Shown: one piece after another, positions 36,197 to 45,271 of the stretch
Layout of the letters: each line of letters begins with the position of its first letter
How positions within the stretch are numbered: position 1 is the first letter of the stretch
DNA from: Clostridium beijerinckii
Lineage (GTDB): Bacteria > Bacillota > Clostridia > Clostridiales > Clostridiaceae
Assembly (NCBI RefSeq): GCF_018223745.1
Contig: NZ_CP073653.1
Coordinates: forward strand, 1,417,001 to 1,481,000
DNA length: 64,000 nucleotides
Reading direction: 5' to 3'
The notes under the pieces: generated by a model
Databases searched by the model: none
What the model was told of the DNA's origin: nothing
Seen by the model: only the letters and a program-made list of their open reading frames with translations
Made by a program: the position numbers and the translations under genes

Positions 36197-36553
36197 ATGG
36201 CAAACTATAGAGGTGGAAGAATTAACGAAGAATTTAAAAGAGAAATTAGTAATTTAATTCAAAATGAAGTTAAAGATCCAAGACTTACAGCTATGATTTC
36301 AGTTACAGATGTTAAAGTTACAAAAGATTTAAGATATGCTAAGGTTTATGTAAGTATATTCTCTAAAGATGATGAGGAAAAGAAAAATAATCTAGAGGCA
36401 TTAAAAAATGCAAGTGGATTTATAAGGAAATCAGTAGGCCAAAAAATAAATTTAAGGCACACACCAGAAATAATTATTGAATTAGATGACTCTATAAATT
36501 ACGGTATGCATATGGATGAATTAATTCAAAGGATAAGTAAGGGCAATGAGTAG
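36197..36553 (+). CDS. rbfA: Ribosome-binding factor A
   Basis: RbfA (118 aa) is a KH-like protein that helps 16S 5'-end maturation and cold adaptation. Typical blocks: RGGRINEEFKREISNLIQNEVKDPRL, VTDVKVTKDLRYAKVYVS, and LRHTPEIIIELDDSINYGMHMDELI. The ATG at 36197 has AGAGGTGA about 8 bp upstream; a GTG at 36185 lies inside that ribosome site and is less likely. Overlaps nrnA by 8 bp. Confidence 0.97.
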   Translation: MANYRGGRINEEFKREISNLIQNEVKDPRLTAMISVTDVKVTKDLRYAKVYVSIFSKDDEEKKNNLEALKNASGFIRKSVGQKINLRHTPEIIIELDDSINYGMHMDELIQRISKGNE

Positions 36554-37526
36554 TCTTAAAGAAATAAAAGAAGAAATTTTAAAATCAAAAAGAATTGGAT
36601 TATCATTCCATACATCTCCAGATGGAGATGCTATAGGCAGCACTTTAGCATTACTAAATGCATTAAGACATTTAGGAAAGGATTCATATATTATATCAAG
36701 AGATGTTATTTCTGATAACCTCTCTTTCCTTTCTTTTGCCAACGAAATTGATGGTAATACTTTAGAGCCTAAAGAGGGCACTGATCTTGTAATGATATTG
36801 GATTGTGGTAATGTTGAAAGAATTTCTGCAGATCTAAGTAATTACAAAGGTAAGATTATTAATATTGATCATCATATTTCAAATGAAGAATATGGATTTA
36901 TAAATTATGTTGATGTAAGTGCAGCGGCTACATGTGAAATATCATATTTACTAGCAAAAGAGTTAGGAATTGATTTTAATAATAAAACTGATGTTGAAAT
37001 AAATATAGGGAACGCAGTTTATACAGGGATTGTAACAGATACAGGTTCTTTTAGGCATTCCAATGTTACTAAGAGAACTCATAAAATAGTATCAGAACTT
37101 ATAGAACTTGGAGTAAACAACAGTAAAGTCCATAGTAATCTTTTTGATAATAAACCATTTGAGAAAGTAAAATTAATGGGATGTGTGTTATCTAATATTG
37201 AGCTTGCTCTAGAAAATAAAGTAGCAGTCCTTGAGATACCGAAGGGAATGTTAGAGGAATTTAACTTAAAAAATACTGATACTTCAGATATAATTTCAGT
37301 TGGCCTTGGAATTAAAGGTGTAGAAGTTTCTATGCTTTTGAAAGAAGTTGAAGATGGAGTTAAAGGAAGCTTAAGATCTAAAAATGATGTGGATGTTCGA
37401 AAAGTTGCAGAAGTATATGGCGGTGGCGGGCATATAAAAGCTGCTGGAGTTATGCAAAAAGGTGTAGATATAGAAACTGCAAAAGAAAATCTGCTAAAGA
37501 TACTTAAAGAAGAGCTCGACTCATAA
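36546..37526 (+). CDS. nrnA: DHH-family oligoribonuclease / pAp phosphatase NrnA
   Basis: NrnA (326 aa) degrades nanoRNA and dephosphorylates 3'-phosphoadenosine 5'-phosphate. The DHH domain has [20 protein letters not shown], and the IDHHISN signature; AVYTGIVTDTGSFRHSN is the fourth motif. The DHHA1 domain ends in VYGGGGHIKAAG, the RNA-binding glycine motif. It sits between rbfA and truB as in most clostridia. Confidence 0.96.
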   Translation: MSSLKEIKEEILKSKRIGLSFHTSPDGDAIGSTLALLNALRHLGKDSYIISRDVISDNLSFLSFANEIDGNTLEPKEGTDLVMILDCGNVERISADLSNYKGKIINIDHHISNEEYGFINYVDVSAAATCEISYLLAKELGIDFNNKTDVEINIGNAVYTGIVTDTGSFRHSNVTKRTHKIVSELIELGVNNSKVHSNLFDNKPFEKVKLMGCVLSNIELALENKVAVLEIPKGMLEEFNLKNTDTSDIISVGLGIKGVEVSMLLKEVEDGVKGSLRSKNDVDVRKVAEVYGGGGHIKAAGVMQKGVDIETAKENLLKILKEELDS

Positions 37527-37596
37527 AATATAAATTATATTTATGAAAAGTAAGTAATAACTTCACTTATATAAGGAAGGAATAGAGAATTCATAT

Positions 37597-38496
37597 ATGA
37601 AAGATACAAAAACTTCACAGATAAATGGAGTATTAAATATATTCAAAAATAAAGGAATGACTTCCTTTGATGTAGTTAGAAAAATAAAATTCTTGGCTAA
37701 CGAAAAGAAAGTCGGTCATACTGGAACATTGGACCCAGAAGCTACTGGAGTCCTTCCAGTCTGCCTTGGAAAAGCTACAAAAACTATTGATTATATCATG
37801 AACAGTAATAAGGTATATGAGGTGAAATTTCTACTTGGAGTGAAGACAACCACATATGACCTTGAAGGTGAGATATTGGAGAAGAATGAAATAGATCATA
37901 TTAAGAGTGATGAAGTTTCAGAGGTCGCATTATCCTTTATCGGAGAATATGACCAAGTTCCACCTATGTATTCTGCCCTTAAAAAAAATGGAGTAAGGCT
38001 CTATGAATTAGCTAGGAAAGGTATTGAGGTTGAAAGAGAAGCGAGAAAAGTTAGAATATTTAATATATCAGATTTGAAGATTGAATTACCTTATGTATAT
38101 ATGAAAGTAGCTTGTTCAAAAGGGACATATATTAGAAGTTTATGTTATGATATTGGTGAAAAACTAAAAGTTGGAGCAGCTATGGCAGAATTAAATAGAT
38201 CTGAAACATCTATTTTTAAGCAATTAGATAGTGTAAACATAGATGATTTAACTAAGGAAAATATACAAGATTATATTATGACTATAGAGGATGCACTTTC
38301 TTTTTACCCTAAAATTACAGTAAAGAGTACATTTACTAAATTATTAATAAATGGAGTTAAAGTATTCGATAAGAGATTGACAAATGAAAAAAGAGAAAAA
38401 AATGTTCTATATAGGGTATATGATAGTGAAGGCATTTTTATAGGAATTGGAAAACAAGATGATGATGGATTCAAAATCGAAAAATTGTTGCTTTAG
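37597..38496 (+). CDS. truB: tRNA pseudouridine(55) synthase TruB
   Basis: TruB (299 aa) makes the pseudouridine at position 55 in the T loop. The family start GVLNIFKNKGMTSFDVVRKI leads to GHTGTLDPEATGVLPV with the catalytic Asp46. CSKGTYIRSLCYDIGEKL is the second conserved block; a small PUA-like domain ends the protein. AAGGAAGG lies about 15 bp before the ATG, longer than usual. Confidence 0.97.
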   Translation: MKDTKTSQINGVLNIFKNKGMTSFDVVRKIKFLANEKKVGHTGTLDPEATGVLPVCLGKATKTIDYIMNSNKVYEVKFLLGVKTTTYDLEGEILEKNEIDHIKSDEVSEVALSFIGEYDQVPPMYSALKKNGVRLYELARKGIEVEREARKVRIFNISDLKIELPYVYMKVACSKGTYIRSLCYDIGEKLKVGAAMAELNRSETSIFKQLDSVNIDDLTKENIQDYIMTIEDALSFYPKITVKSTFTKLLINGVKVFDKRLTNEKREKNVLYRVYDSEGIFIGIGKQDDDGFKIEKLLL

Positions 38497-38553
38497 GCAT
38501 CTTAACTAGTATGTAGCTGTTTTTCTGGGTGCCTTGATTTAGGAGTAAGGATA

Positions 38554-39489
38554 ATGATAATTATAGATAAACATTCAAAAGATATTCAAAGTTCTAATAA
38601 TTATATAGCTCTTGGAAGTTTTGATGGACTTCATATTGGGCATCTTTCTTTAATAAATAAAGTAGTAGAAGTTGCAAAAAAAAATAAAGGGAGAAGTATG
38701 GTTTTTACATTTAAAAACCATCCAAGAACTCTTATAAATAAAGAAAACTCAGTAAAACTTTTGATGGACAATGAAAGAAAAGCAAAAATTCTGGAAAAAC
38801 ATAAAGTAGATATAGTTTGCTTTAAGGAATTTGATCTTGAATTTATGAAAATGACACCAAAGGAATTTATAGAGTTTTTGATAGTTAATTATAATATCAA
38901 GGGGTTTGTTGTAGGGTTTAATTATAAATTCGGATACAAGAATTTAGGAAATGTAGAACTTCTAAGAGAATTGCAAAATGAATATGGGTATGAACTATAT
39001 GTTATGGATCCACGTACATATAATAACGATGTTGTAAGCAGTACTAGAATTAGAAAAGCCATTCAAGATGGTGAGGTTTCAGAAGCTAATAAGATGCTCA
39101 GCATGCCTTACACATTAAGTGGTGAAATTATTCATGGAAAGAAAATTGGAAGAACTATAGGTTTTCCTACAGCGAATTTGAAATATGATGAAAATTTCAT
39201 TTTACCTAAGATTGGTGTATATTATACTAATGTTAAGGTAAATAATAATATATATAAAGGAATCACATCTGTTGGATACAATCCTACGGTTGAAGGTAAA
39301 AATTTAACGGTAGAAACTTATATATTAGATTTTAATAAAGAAATATATGGAGATAAAATAGATGTGAGTTTTATAAAAAAAATCCGCGACGAAGAAAAAT
39401 TTAATAGTTTAGAAGAGTTAAAGGACCAGCTCGAAAGTGATAAAGCTTTTGCGAAAAATGAGAATTGCATGTCGGCTTTAATAATATAG
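38554..39489 (+). CDS. ribF: Bifunctional riboflavin kinase / FAD synthetase
   Basis: RibF (311 aa) turns riboflavin into FMN and FAD. The N-terminal nucleotidyltransferase half has GSFDGLHIGHLSLI and VSSTRIRKAIQDGE. The C-terminal flavokinase half has KKIGRTIGFPTANLKYDEN, GVYYTNVKV and VEGKNLTVETYILDFNKEIYG. It links this window's rib operon (59.8-63.9 kb) to the FMN that its riboswitch senses. No riboswitch is seen before ribF itself. Confidence 0.97.
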   Translation: MIIIDKHSKDIQSSNNYIALGSFDGLHIGHLSLINKVVEVAKKNKGRSMVFTFKNHPRTLINKENSVKLLMDNERKAKILEKHKVDIVCFKEFDLEFMKMTPKEFIEFLIVNYNIKGFVVGFNYKFGYKNLGNVELLRELQNEYGYELYVMDPRTYNNDVVSSTRIRKAIQDGEVSEANKMLSMPYTLSGEIIHGKKIGRTIGFPTANLKYDENFILPKIGVYYTNVKVNNNIYKGITSVGYNPTVEGKNLTVETYILDFNKEIYGDKIDVSFIKKIRDEEKFNSLEELKDQLESDKAFAKNENCMSALII

Positions 39490-39518
39490 TTTACAATAAT
39501 AGTTACTTTTGATATAAT
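39490..39518 (+). promoter_or_regulatory. Strong sigma-A-type promoter for rpsO
   Basis: TTTACA (39490-39495) and consensus TATAAT (39513-39518) with 17-bp spacing and a TG-A extension. The promoter touches the stop codon of ribF. Confidence 0.8.
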
Positions 39519-39529
39519 AACACAGGGAA

Positions 39530-39573
39530 CCTAATTCTAAGTTGTAAGGTGCCATCTTTTACTTGGAACTAGG
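39530..39573 (+). ncRNA. Structured leader upstream of rpsO
   Basis: A 13-nt arm starting CCTAATTCTAAGT (39530-39542) pairs with ACTTGGAACTAGG (39561-39573), with one A-C mismatch and one G-U pair. The loop contains a second small stem AAGGT/ATCTT. S15 represses its own mRNA in several bacteria through unrelated leader folds; this may be such an element. Confidence 0.45.
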
Positions 39574-39608
39574 GGATAATTAATATAATACACGGAGGTG
39601 CACTTATA

Positions 39609-39872
39609 ATGGATAAGGCAAGAAAATTAGAATTAATTAAAAAGTTTGGAAGAAGCGAAGGCGACACTGGTTCACCAGAAGTTCAAGTAGCATTACTTAC
39701 TGAAAGAATTCAATCTTTAACTGAACATTTAAAAGTTCATAAGAAAGATCATCACTCAAGAAGAGGGCTATTAATGATGGTTGGTCAAAGAAGAGGTCTT
39801 TTAAACTATTTAAGTGATCAAGATATCGAAAGATATAGAACTTTAATCAAAGAATTAGGTTTAAGAAGATAA
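39609..39872 (+). CDS. rpsO: 30S ribosomal protein S15
   Basis: S15 (87 aa) binds the three-way junction of 16S helices 20-22. Hallmarks: [49 protein letters not shown] and the C-terminal [28 protein letters not shown] lies about 7 bp before the ATG. Its own promoter, leader and terminator make it a single-gene unit ahead of pnp. Confidence 0.98.
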   Translation: MDKARKLELIKKFGRSEGDTGSPEVQVALLTERIQSLTEHLKVHKKDHHSRRGLLMMVGQRRGLLNYLSDQDIERYRTLIKELGLRR

Positions 39873-39877
39873 TTTTT

Positions 39878-39905
39878 AGAGCGGAGTTTTCCGCTCTATT
39901 ATTTT
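39878..39905 (+). terminator. Terminator after rpsO
   Basis: Perfect 8-bp stem AGAGCGGA/TCCGCTCT with GTTT loop followed by ATTATTTT. Confidence 0.8.
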
Positions 39906-39978
39906 AAACTATACAAATTATAGAAAAATTATACAATATTATTAATGATTAGATGAACCTAAAGGGAGGTCATAAATT

Positions 39979-42084
39979 ATGAATAACGTTCTAACGACTG
40001 AAATCGCTGGAAGAGAATTGAAAGTTGAGTTCGGAAAAGTAGGTATGTTATCAAATGCAGCAACATTTACTAGCTATGGAGACACAGTAATTTTAACTAA
40101 TGTTAATGCATCAGAGCAGCCAAGAGAAGGAATTGATTTCTTTCCTCTAAGTGTTGAATATGAAGAAAGATTATATGCAGTAGGTAAAATTCCAGGTGGA
40201 TTTATCAAGAGAGAAGGAAGACCATCAGAAAAAGCTATATTAAATGGTAGAGCTGTTGATAGAACTCTAAGACCTCTATTTCCAAAGGGATACAGAAATG
40301 ACGTTCAAGTTGTTACTACAGTTGTATCCGTAGAAAAAGATAATTTGCCAGAAATCTTAGCAATTAATGCAGCATCGCTTGCATTATGCCTTTCAAGTAT
40401 TCCTTATACAATTCCAGCTGCAGCAGTTCAAGTAGGAATTATCGATGGTAAATTCGTTACAAATCCAGATACTCAAGGTCGTGAAAAAAGCATTCTTCAT
40501 TTAACAGTATGCGCTACAAAAGAAAGAGTAATGATGATTGAAGCTGGTGGACAGGAGATACCAGAAGATACTATGATAGACGCTATTAAATATGGTTTTG
40601 ATGAGTGTCAAAAGATTATTGCATTCCAAGAAGAAGCAGTAGCTAAGTTTGGAAAGAAAAAAGATGAACCAGTATTATATGCTGTAGATCCAGAACTTGA
40701 AAAAGATGTTAAAGAATTTGCATCTGACATGATTAAAGAAGCAATGTATATCATGGAAAAAGATGAAAGAAATGCTGCTGTTGATGCAGTTTATGAAAAA
40801 GTTAATGAAGCATTTGGTGAAAAATATGCTGACAAAATGGGCGATATTAAGGAAGTTCTTTACACTATGCAAAAGAAAGTTGTAAGGCACATGCTTCTAA
40901 AAGATAAGAGAAGGCCAGATGGAAGAGCATTTGATCAAATCAGACCATTAGGATGTGAAATAGGAATTTTGCCTAGAACACACGGTACAGGATTATTCAC
41001 AAGAGGATTAACTCAAGTAATGACAGTTGCAACTCTTGGTTCAATTAGCGAGATTCAAATTCTAGATGGAATAGATGAAGCTCAATCAAAACGATATATG
41101 CATCATTATAATTTCCCAGGATACAGTGTTGGAGAAGTAAAACCTTTAAGAGGTCCTGGTAGACGTGAAATAGGTCATGGAGCTTTAGCAGAAAGAGCTT
41201 TAGAACCATTAATCCCTTCCGAAGAAGAATTCCCATATACAATAAGATTAGTATCAGAAGTTTTAAGTTCTAATGGTTCAACTTCACAAGCATCAGTTTG
41301 TGGTTCAACATTAGCATTATTAGATGCAGGTGTACCAATTAAAAGACCAGCAGCTGGTATTGCAATGGGATTAATAACTTCAGAAGATTTAAGTGAAGAA
41401 GCAGTATTAACTGATATTCAAGGAATAGAAGATTTCTTTGGAGATATGGATTTTAAGGTAGCTGGAACAACAGAAGGTATAACATCTATTCAAGTAGATA
41501 CTAAGCTTCAAGGTTTTAGTTTTAATGTAGTAGAAAATGCTATAAGAGATGCTAGAAAAGCTAGACTTACTATAATTGATAAAATAAACGAATGTATTTC
41601 TACACCTAAAGAAGATGTTTCATTATATGCTCCAAAAACACAAATTATGAGCATAAATCCTGATAAGATAAGGGATGTAATAGGAGCAGGTGGTAAGGTT
41701 ATAAATAAAATTATACAAGATACAGGAGTTAAGATAGATATAAAAGAAGATGGAACTGTATTTGTAAGCTCAACTGATCATAATGGTGTTAATGAAGCCA
41801 TAAAGATAATAGAAGGATTAACTAAAGAAGTTAAAGCTGGAGAAGTTTATCTTGGAAAAGTTACTAAAATAACTACATTTGGAGCTTTTGTTGAGATTTT
41901 ACCAAGTAAAGAAGGATTAGTTCATATTTCTAAGCTAGCTAAGGAAAGAGTGAACAAAGTAGAAGATGTAGTATCTATTGGAGATGAGATTTTAGTTAAG
42001 GTTACAGAAATTGATAACCAAGGTAGAATAAATCTTTCGAGAAAAGATGCTTTAGTAGAACAAGAAAATAAGGAAGAGAAATAA
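39979..42084 (+). CDS. pnp: Polyribonucleotide nucleotidyltransferase (PNPase)
   Basis: PNPase (701 aa) degrades RNA 3' to 5' with phosphate. Two RNase PH domains surround a helical domain: [30 protein letters not shown] in the first, and the catalytic core [21 protein letters not shown] in the second. A KH domain ([15 protein letters not shown]) and an S1 domain ([32 protein letters not shown]) follow. It works with RNase Y, whose gene is 10 kb downstream. Confidence 0.98.
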   Translation: MNNVLTTEIAGRELKVEFGKVGMLSNAATFTSYGDTVILTNVNASEQPREGIDFFPLSVEYEERLYAVGKIPGGFIKREGRPSEKAILNGRAVDRTLRPLFPKGYRNDVQVVTTVVSVEKDNLPEILAINAASLALCLSSIPYTIPAAAVQVGIIDGKFVTNPDTQGREKSILHLTVCATKERVMMIEAGGQEIPEDTMIDAIKYGFDECQKIIAFQEEAVAKFGKKKDEPVLYAVDPELEKDVKEFASDMIKEAMYIMEKDERNAAVDAVYEKVNEAFGEKYADKMGDIKEVLYTMQKKVVRHMLLKDKRRPDGRAFDQIRPLGCEIGILPRTHGTGLFTRGLTQVMTVATLGSISEIQILDGIDEAQSKRYMHHYNFPGYSVGEVKPLRGPGRREIGHGALAERALEPLIPSEEEFPYTIRLVSEVLSSNGSTSQASVCGSTLALLDAGVPIKRPAAGIAMGLITSEDLSEEAVLTDIQGIEDFFGDMDFKVAGTTEGITSIQVDTKLQGFSFNVVENAIRDARKARLTIIDKINECISTPKEDVSLYAPKTQIMSINPDKIRDVIGAGGKVINKIIQDTGVKIDIKEDGTVFVSSTDHNGVNEAIKIIEGLTKEVKAGEVYLGKVTKITTFGAFVEILPSKEGLVHISKLAKERVNKVEDVVSIGDEILVKVTEIDNQGRINLSRKDALVEQENKEEK

Positions 42085-42108
42085 AGGGCAATTAATTGCC
42101 TTTTTTTT
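42083..42108 (+). terminator. Terminator after pnp
   Basis: GGCAA-TTAA-TTGCC stem, lengthened by A-T pairs, followed by eight T residues. It begins in the stop codon of pnp. Confidence 0.8.
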
Positions 42109-42133
42109 AACTAAGAAGGAGGGCAAGTATAAA

Positions 42134-43441
42134 ATGTATAACACATATACCCTTAAAAATGGATTAAGAATTGTAACAGAAAAAATAGAACACTTAAATT
42201 CTATCAGTGTTGGAGTAATGGTTCAGAATGGTTCTAGAAATGAGAGTCCAGAAGTTAATGGAATATCCCATTTTATTGAGCATATGTTTTTTAAAGGAAC
42301 TGATAAAAGAACTTCTAAAGAAATAATGGAGGATATTGAGAATGTTGGAGGACAGATCAATGCTTTCACAAGTAAAGAAGCTACCTGTTATTATATTAAA
42401 GCATTAGATACCCATCTAGATTTAACGTTAGATGTCCTTTCAGACATACTTTTAAATGCAAAATTCGATCCAGAAGAGATAGAAAAAGAAAAAGGCGTAG
42501 TAATTGAAGAAATTAATATGAGTGAAGATTCGCCGGAAGATGTATTAGATGATGTGCATTCTAAAGCTTGTTTTGGAAATGAGTCGTTAGGATATCCTAT
42601 TTTAGGAACAATACCATTGGTAAAGTCATTTACTAGAGAAAAGATATTAAATTTTATTAGTGAAAAGTATACGCCATATAATTCTGTAATATCAGTTTGT
42701 GGTAAATTCAATGATAAAGAGTTAGATGAATTGATTAATAAATATTTTGGTGAATGGAAAAGCAAAGGTGAATATACTCCAGAATATGATAAAACAATAA
42801 TACAAGTTGATTCTGCATATGCAAAAAAAGAAATCGAGCAGCTTCATATTTCTCTGGGATTAGAGGGATTACCTTATGGAGATGAAAACAATTACGCATT
42901 AGTGCTACTTAATAATATATTTGGAAGTGGTGCATCTTCAATCCTTTTCCAAAAAGTGCGAGAAGAATTAGGATTATGTTATTCTATAACATCTTACCTG
43001 CAACCATTTCAGGGAGTTGGAACTTTAAATATATATGCCGGATTAAATAGAAATTATGGAGAGAAGGCTTTAGAAGTTATAGAAAAAGAAATTACTCTAT
43101 TTAGTAAGAACGGAATAACTGATAAGCAGCTTGAAATAAATAAGGAGAAAATTAAAGCTAATTATATTTTAGGGCTTGAAAGTACTAGTTCGAGAATGTT
43201 CTCGAATGCAAAGACATTCTTGTTTAGAAATAAAATAAAAACTCAAGAAGAAGTAATAAAGAAAATAGATAATATAAGAAAAGATGATATACAATACGTC
43301 TTAGAAAGATGTTTTAAAAAGGGAGTTATAAATGCAGCGTATGTTGGGCAAGATGTAGAATATAGTAAATTAGATTCTATAATACTAAAGAGTGCCAAAG
43401 CATATGATAACTCAAATCATAATGGTAAAATTAATTTATAG
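42134..43441 (+). CDS. mlpA: M16 family zinc peptidase (MlpA/YmxG type)
   Basis: The 435-residue product is a pitrilysin-type peptidase. The inverted zinc motif HFIEH is at residues 46-50, and the third ligand is a Glu near 126 in the EKEKGVVIEEI helix. The C-terminal half-domain has the FGSGASSILFQKVREELGLCYSI block with the Arg-Tyr pair. In B. subtilis the homologue ymxG/mlpA lies in the same place after pnp; it influences protease regulation, but its natural substrate is unknown. Confidence 0.94.
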   Translation: MYNTYTLKNGLRIVTEKIEHLNSISVGVMVQNGSRNESPEVNGISHFIEHMFFKGTDKRTSKEIMEDIENVGGQINAFTSKEATCYYIKALDTHLDLTLDVLSDILLNAKFDPEEIEKEKGVVIEEINMSEDSPEDVLDDVHSKACFGNESLGYPILGTIPLVKSFTREKILNFISEKYTPYNSVISVCGKFNDKELDELINKYFGEWKSKGEYTPEYDKTIIQVDSAYAKKEIEQLHISLGLEGLPYGDENNYALVLLNNIFGSGASSILFQKVREELGLCYSITSYLQPFQGVGTLNIYAGLNRNYGEKALEVIEKEITLFSKNGITDKQLEINKEKIKANYILGLESTSSRMFSNAKTFLFRNKIKTQEEVIKKIDNIRKDDIQYVLERCFKKGVINAAYVGQDVEYSKLDSIILKSAKAYDNSNHNGKINL

Positions 43442-43459
43442 AAGATTATGTAATAATAC

Positions 43460-43508
43460 ACCTCCTTTTCTCATATTATTTTATGAGTACTAAAAGGAGG
43501 TTTTTATT
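43460..43508 (+). terminator. Terminator hairpin that contains the ymxH ribosome site
   Basis: Perfect 10-bp stem ACCTCCTTTT (43460-43469) with AAAAGGAGGT (43492-43501), enclosing CTCAT/ATGAG, followed by TTTTATT. The 3' arm is also the Shine-Dalgarno sequence of ymxH, so the structure can end transcription and hide the ribosome site. Confidence 0.75.
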
Positions 43509-43790
43509 ATGAGCGAAGAAAATAAGGTGAAATATTTAAGTGACATAGAGAGATACGAACTTATTAATATAAATGATGGTGAAAAATATGATTATCTATT
43601 GAATAATGATCTAATAATAGATGAAGAAGGAAATTTTAAATATTTAATAGTTAATTTAAGTGGCGGAAAATTTAATCTATTTAGCAGTAAAGATTTTTTA
43701 GAAATTCCATGGGATTGTGTAAAAAAAATTGGTGCTAAAACTATCATATTAGATGCAGATGAGGAAGTAATAAAAAAAGTAAAGTTATAA
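43509..43790 (+). CDS. ymxH: YlmC/YmxH family PRC-barrel sporulation protein
   Basis: The 93-residue protein matches the YlmC/YmxH family, a small PRC-barrel with a conserved start (YLSDIERYELININDGEKYDYL), DLIIDEEGNFKYLIV, and the end WDCVKKIGAKTIILDAD. B. subtilis ymxH precedes spoVFA in a mother-cell operon; the molecular role is unknown. The insert after NLSGGK lacks the longer loop of some members. It shares a transcript with dapG (16-bp gap). Confidence 0.9.
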   Translation: MSEENKVKYLSDIERYELININDGEKYDYLLNNDLIIDEEGNFKYLIVNLSGGKFNLFSSKDFLEIPWDCVKKIGAKTIILDADEEVIKKVKL

Positions 43791-43806
43791 TTCAGGAGGA
43801 AATTTA

Positions 43807-45003
43807 ATGAAAATAGTTGTACAAAAGTTTGGAGGAACTTCAGTATCCACTGAAGAAAATAGAAAGAAAGTAATTGAAAAAGTTAAGAGTGCTATTAAAG
43901 ATGGATATAGTCCTGTTGTGGTAGTATCAGCAATGGGAAGAAAAGGTCAGCCATATGCAACAGATACATTATTATCATTAATAAGCGATAAATTTAAAAA
44001 TGCCAATAAGTTAGCACAAGACTTATTAATGACATGTGGAGAAATTATAAGCTCAGTTGTTATGAGTAATGATTTGTATAATGCAGGAATTGATGCTGTA
44101 CCACTTACTGGCGGACAAGCAGGAATATTAACTGATAATAATTTTACTGATGCAACTTGTATTGAGGTGAAACCTAAAAAAATACTAGAGTTAGTGTCTC
44201 AAGGAAGAATTCCTGTAGTAACTGGATTTCAAGGAATGACTGAAAACGGATATTTAACTACTTTAGGCAGAGGGGGAAGCGATACGACGGCTTCTATTTT
44301 AGGAGTGGCCCTTAAAGCGTCAGAAATTGAAATATATACTGATGTAGATGGAATCATGACAGCAGATCCAAGAGTTGTTGAAAATGCAAATTTAATTGAT
44401 GTTATAAGCTATAATGAAGTATTCCAACTAGCAGATAAGGGGGCAACAGTAATTCATCCAAAAGCTGTAGAAGTTGCAATGGAAGGAAATATTCCTATAT
44501 TAATTAAAAATACTATGAGCAATAGTAAAGGAACTTTAATAAACAACTTTGGAGATAAAAGCAATGACAGGATAATGACAGGAATCGCAAGCCAAAAGAA
44601 TAGAATTCAGATTTCTATAAGGGCTGCAGAAAATCAAGGAAATGTAAAATACAAAAATGTATTGGATTTATTAGCTGCAAATAAAATAAGCTTAGATCTA
44701 ATAAATATATTTCCTAATGAACAAATTTTCACTATAAATCAAGTGGATAAAGAGATTTTAGAAAATGTTCTAAATAGTGCTAGTTTAAAGTATACTTTGA
44801 TAGACAACTGTAGCAAAGTAGCGGTTATTGGTTCTAGAATGAAGGGAATACCAGGAGTAATGGCTAAAATAATCAAGGCATTAAGGGATAATAATATAGA
44901 AGTATTACAAACAGCGGATTCTCATATGACAATCTGGTGCTTGGTTCACTCTGAAAATGAAAAAGAAGCAATAAATGTTTTACATAAAACTTTTAAACTT
45001 TAA
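43807..45003 (+). CDS. dapG: Aspartate kinase
   Basis: The 398-residue enzyme phosphorylates aspartate, the entry to diaminopimelate, lysine, methionine and threonine. The kinase domain has VVQKFGGTSVS, VVVSAMGRKG, TGFQGMTENGYLTTLGRGGSDTTA and YTDVDGIMTADPRVV. Two ACT domains follow (about 265-398). By position and length it is the DapG type, inhibited by diaminopimelate in Bacillus. In Bacillus asd, spoVFAB and dapA are also here; they are absent from this locus. Confidence 0.95.
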   Translation: MKIVVQKFGGTSVSTEENRKKVIEKVKSAIKDGYSPVVVVSAMGRKGQPYATDTLLSLISDKFKNANKLAQDLLMTCGEIISSVVMSNDLYNAGIDAVPLTGGQAGILTDNNFTDATCIEVKPKKILELVSQGRIPVVTGFQGMTENGYLTTLGRGGSDTTASILGVALKASEIEIYTDVDGIMTADPRVVENANLIDVISYNEVFQLADKGATVIHPKAVEVAMEGNIPILIKNTMSNSKGTLINNFGDKSNDRIMTGIASQKNRIQISIRAAENQGNVKYKNVLDLLAANKISLDLINIFPNEQIFTINQVDKEILENVLNSASLKYTLIDNCSKVAVIGSRMKGIPGVMAKIIKALRDNNIEVLQTADSHMTIWCLVHSENEKEAINVLHKTFKL

Positions 45004-45072
45004 TATAACGGAAGTTTAATTAAATGAGTTCTATGAGTTTTTATATAGAGTAAGTTAAATTAATAAAATAAT

Positions 45073-45215
45073 AGATTTGGGATTCAAAAGGAAAATTGGC
45101 TAGTTGGGTAAGTTCGAGTAACTAAATCATAGATTTTGAATTTAAAAGGAAACTCGACTCGCTTCGTTCGCTGAGTAAGTTCAATTAGCCAAATCATAGA
45201 TTTGGAATTTCACTT
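45073..45215 (+). repeat. Degenerate tandem repeat including CTCGACTCGC copy 2
   Basis: Two units begin ATAGATTTGGGATTC (45073, about 58 bp) and ATAGATTTTGAATTT (45131, about 67 bp) and a third partial unit follows. The second contains CTCGACTCGC (45153), TTCGCTGAGTAAG, and the stem CCAAATC-ATA-GATTTGG ending at 45205, matching 23760-23813. They fill the dapG-tepA gap. Confidence 0.7.
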
Positions 45216-45221
45216 ATGTAT

Positions 45222-45271
45222 AAAATAATTCCTACTGTACAAAATAAAAAGAGTATAGGAGGAATTATTTT
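45222..45271 (+). promoter_or_regulatory. Hairpin holding the tepA ribosome site
   Basis: Perfect 12-bp pair AAAATAATTCCT (45222-45233) and AGGAATTATTTT (45260-45271). The 3' arm includes the second half of the AGGAGG ribosome site (45257-45262) and ends directly at the ATG, so the folded mRNA should be poorly translated. Confidence 0.6.

Noticed and set aside
43442..43508. Lysine riboswitch before ymxH-dapG
   Set aside because: The 67-bp gap is fully explained by the terminator hairpin and is too short for an L-box.
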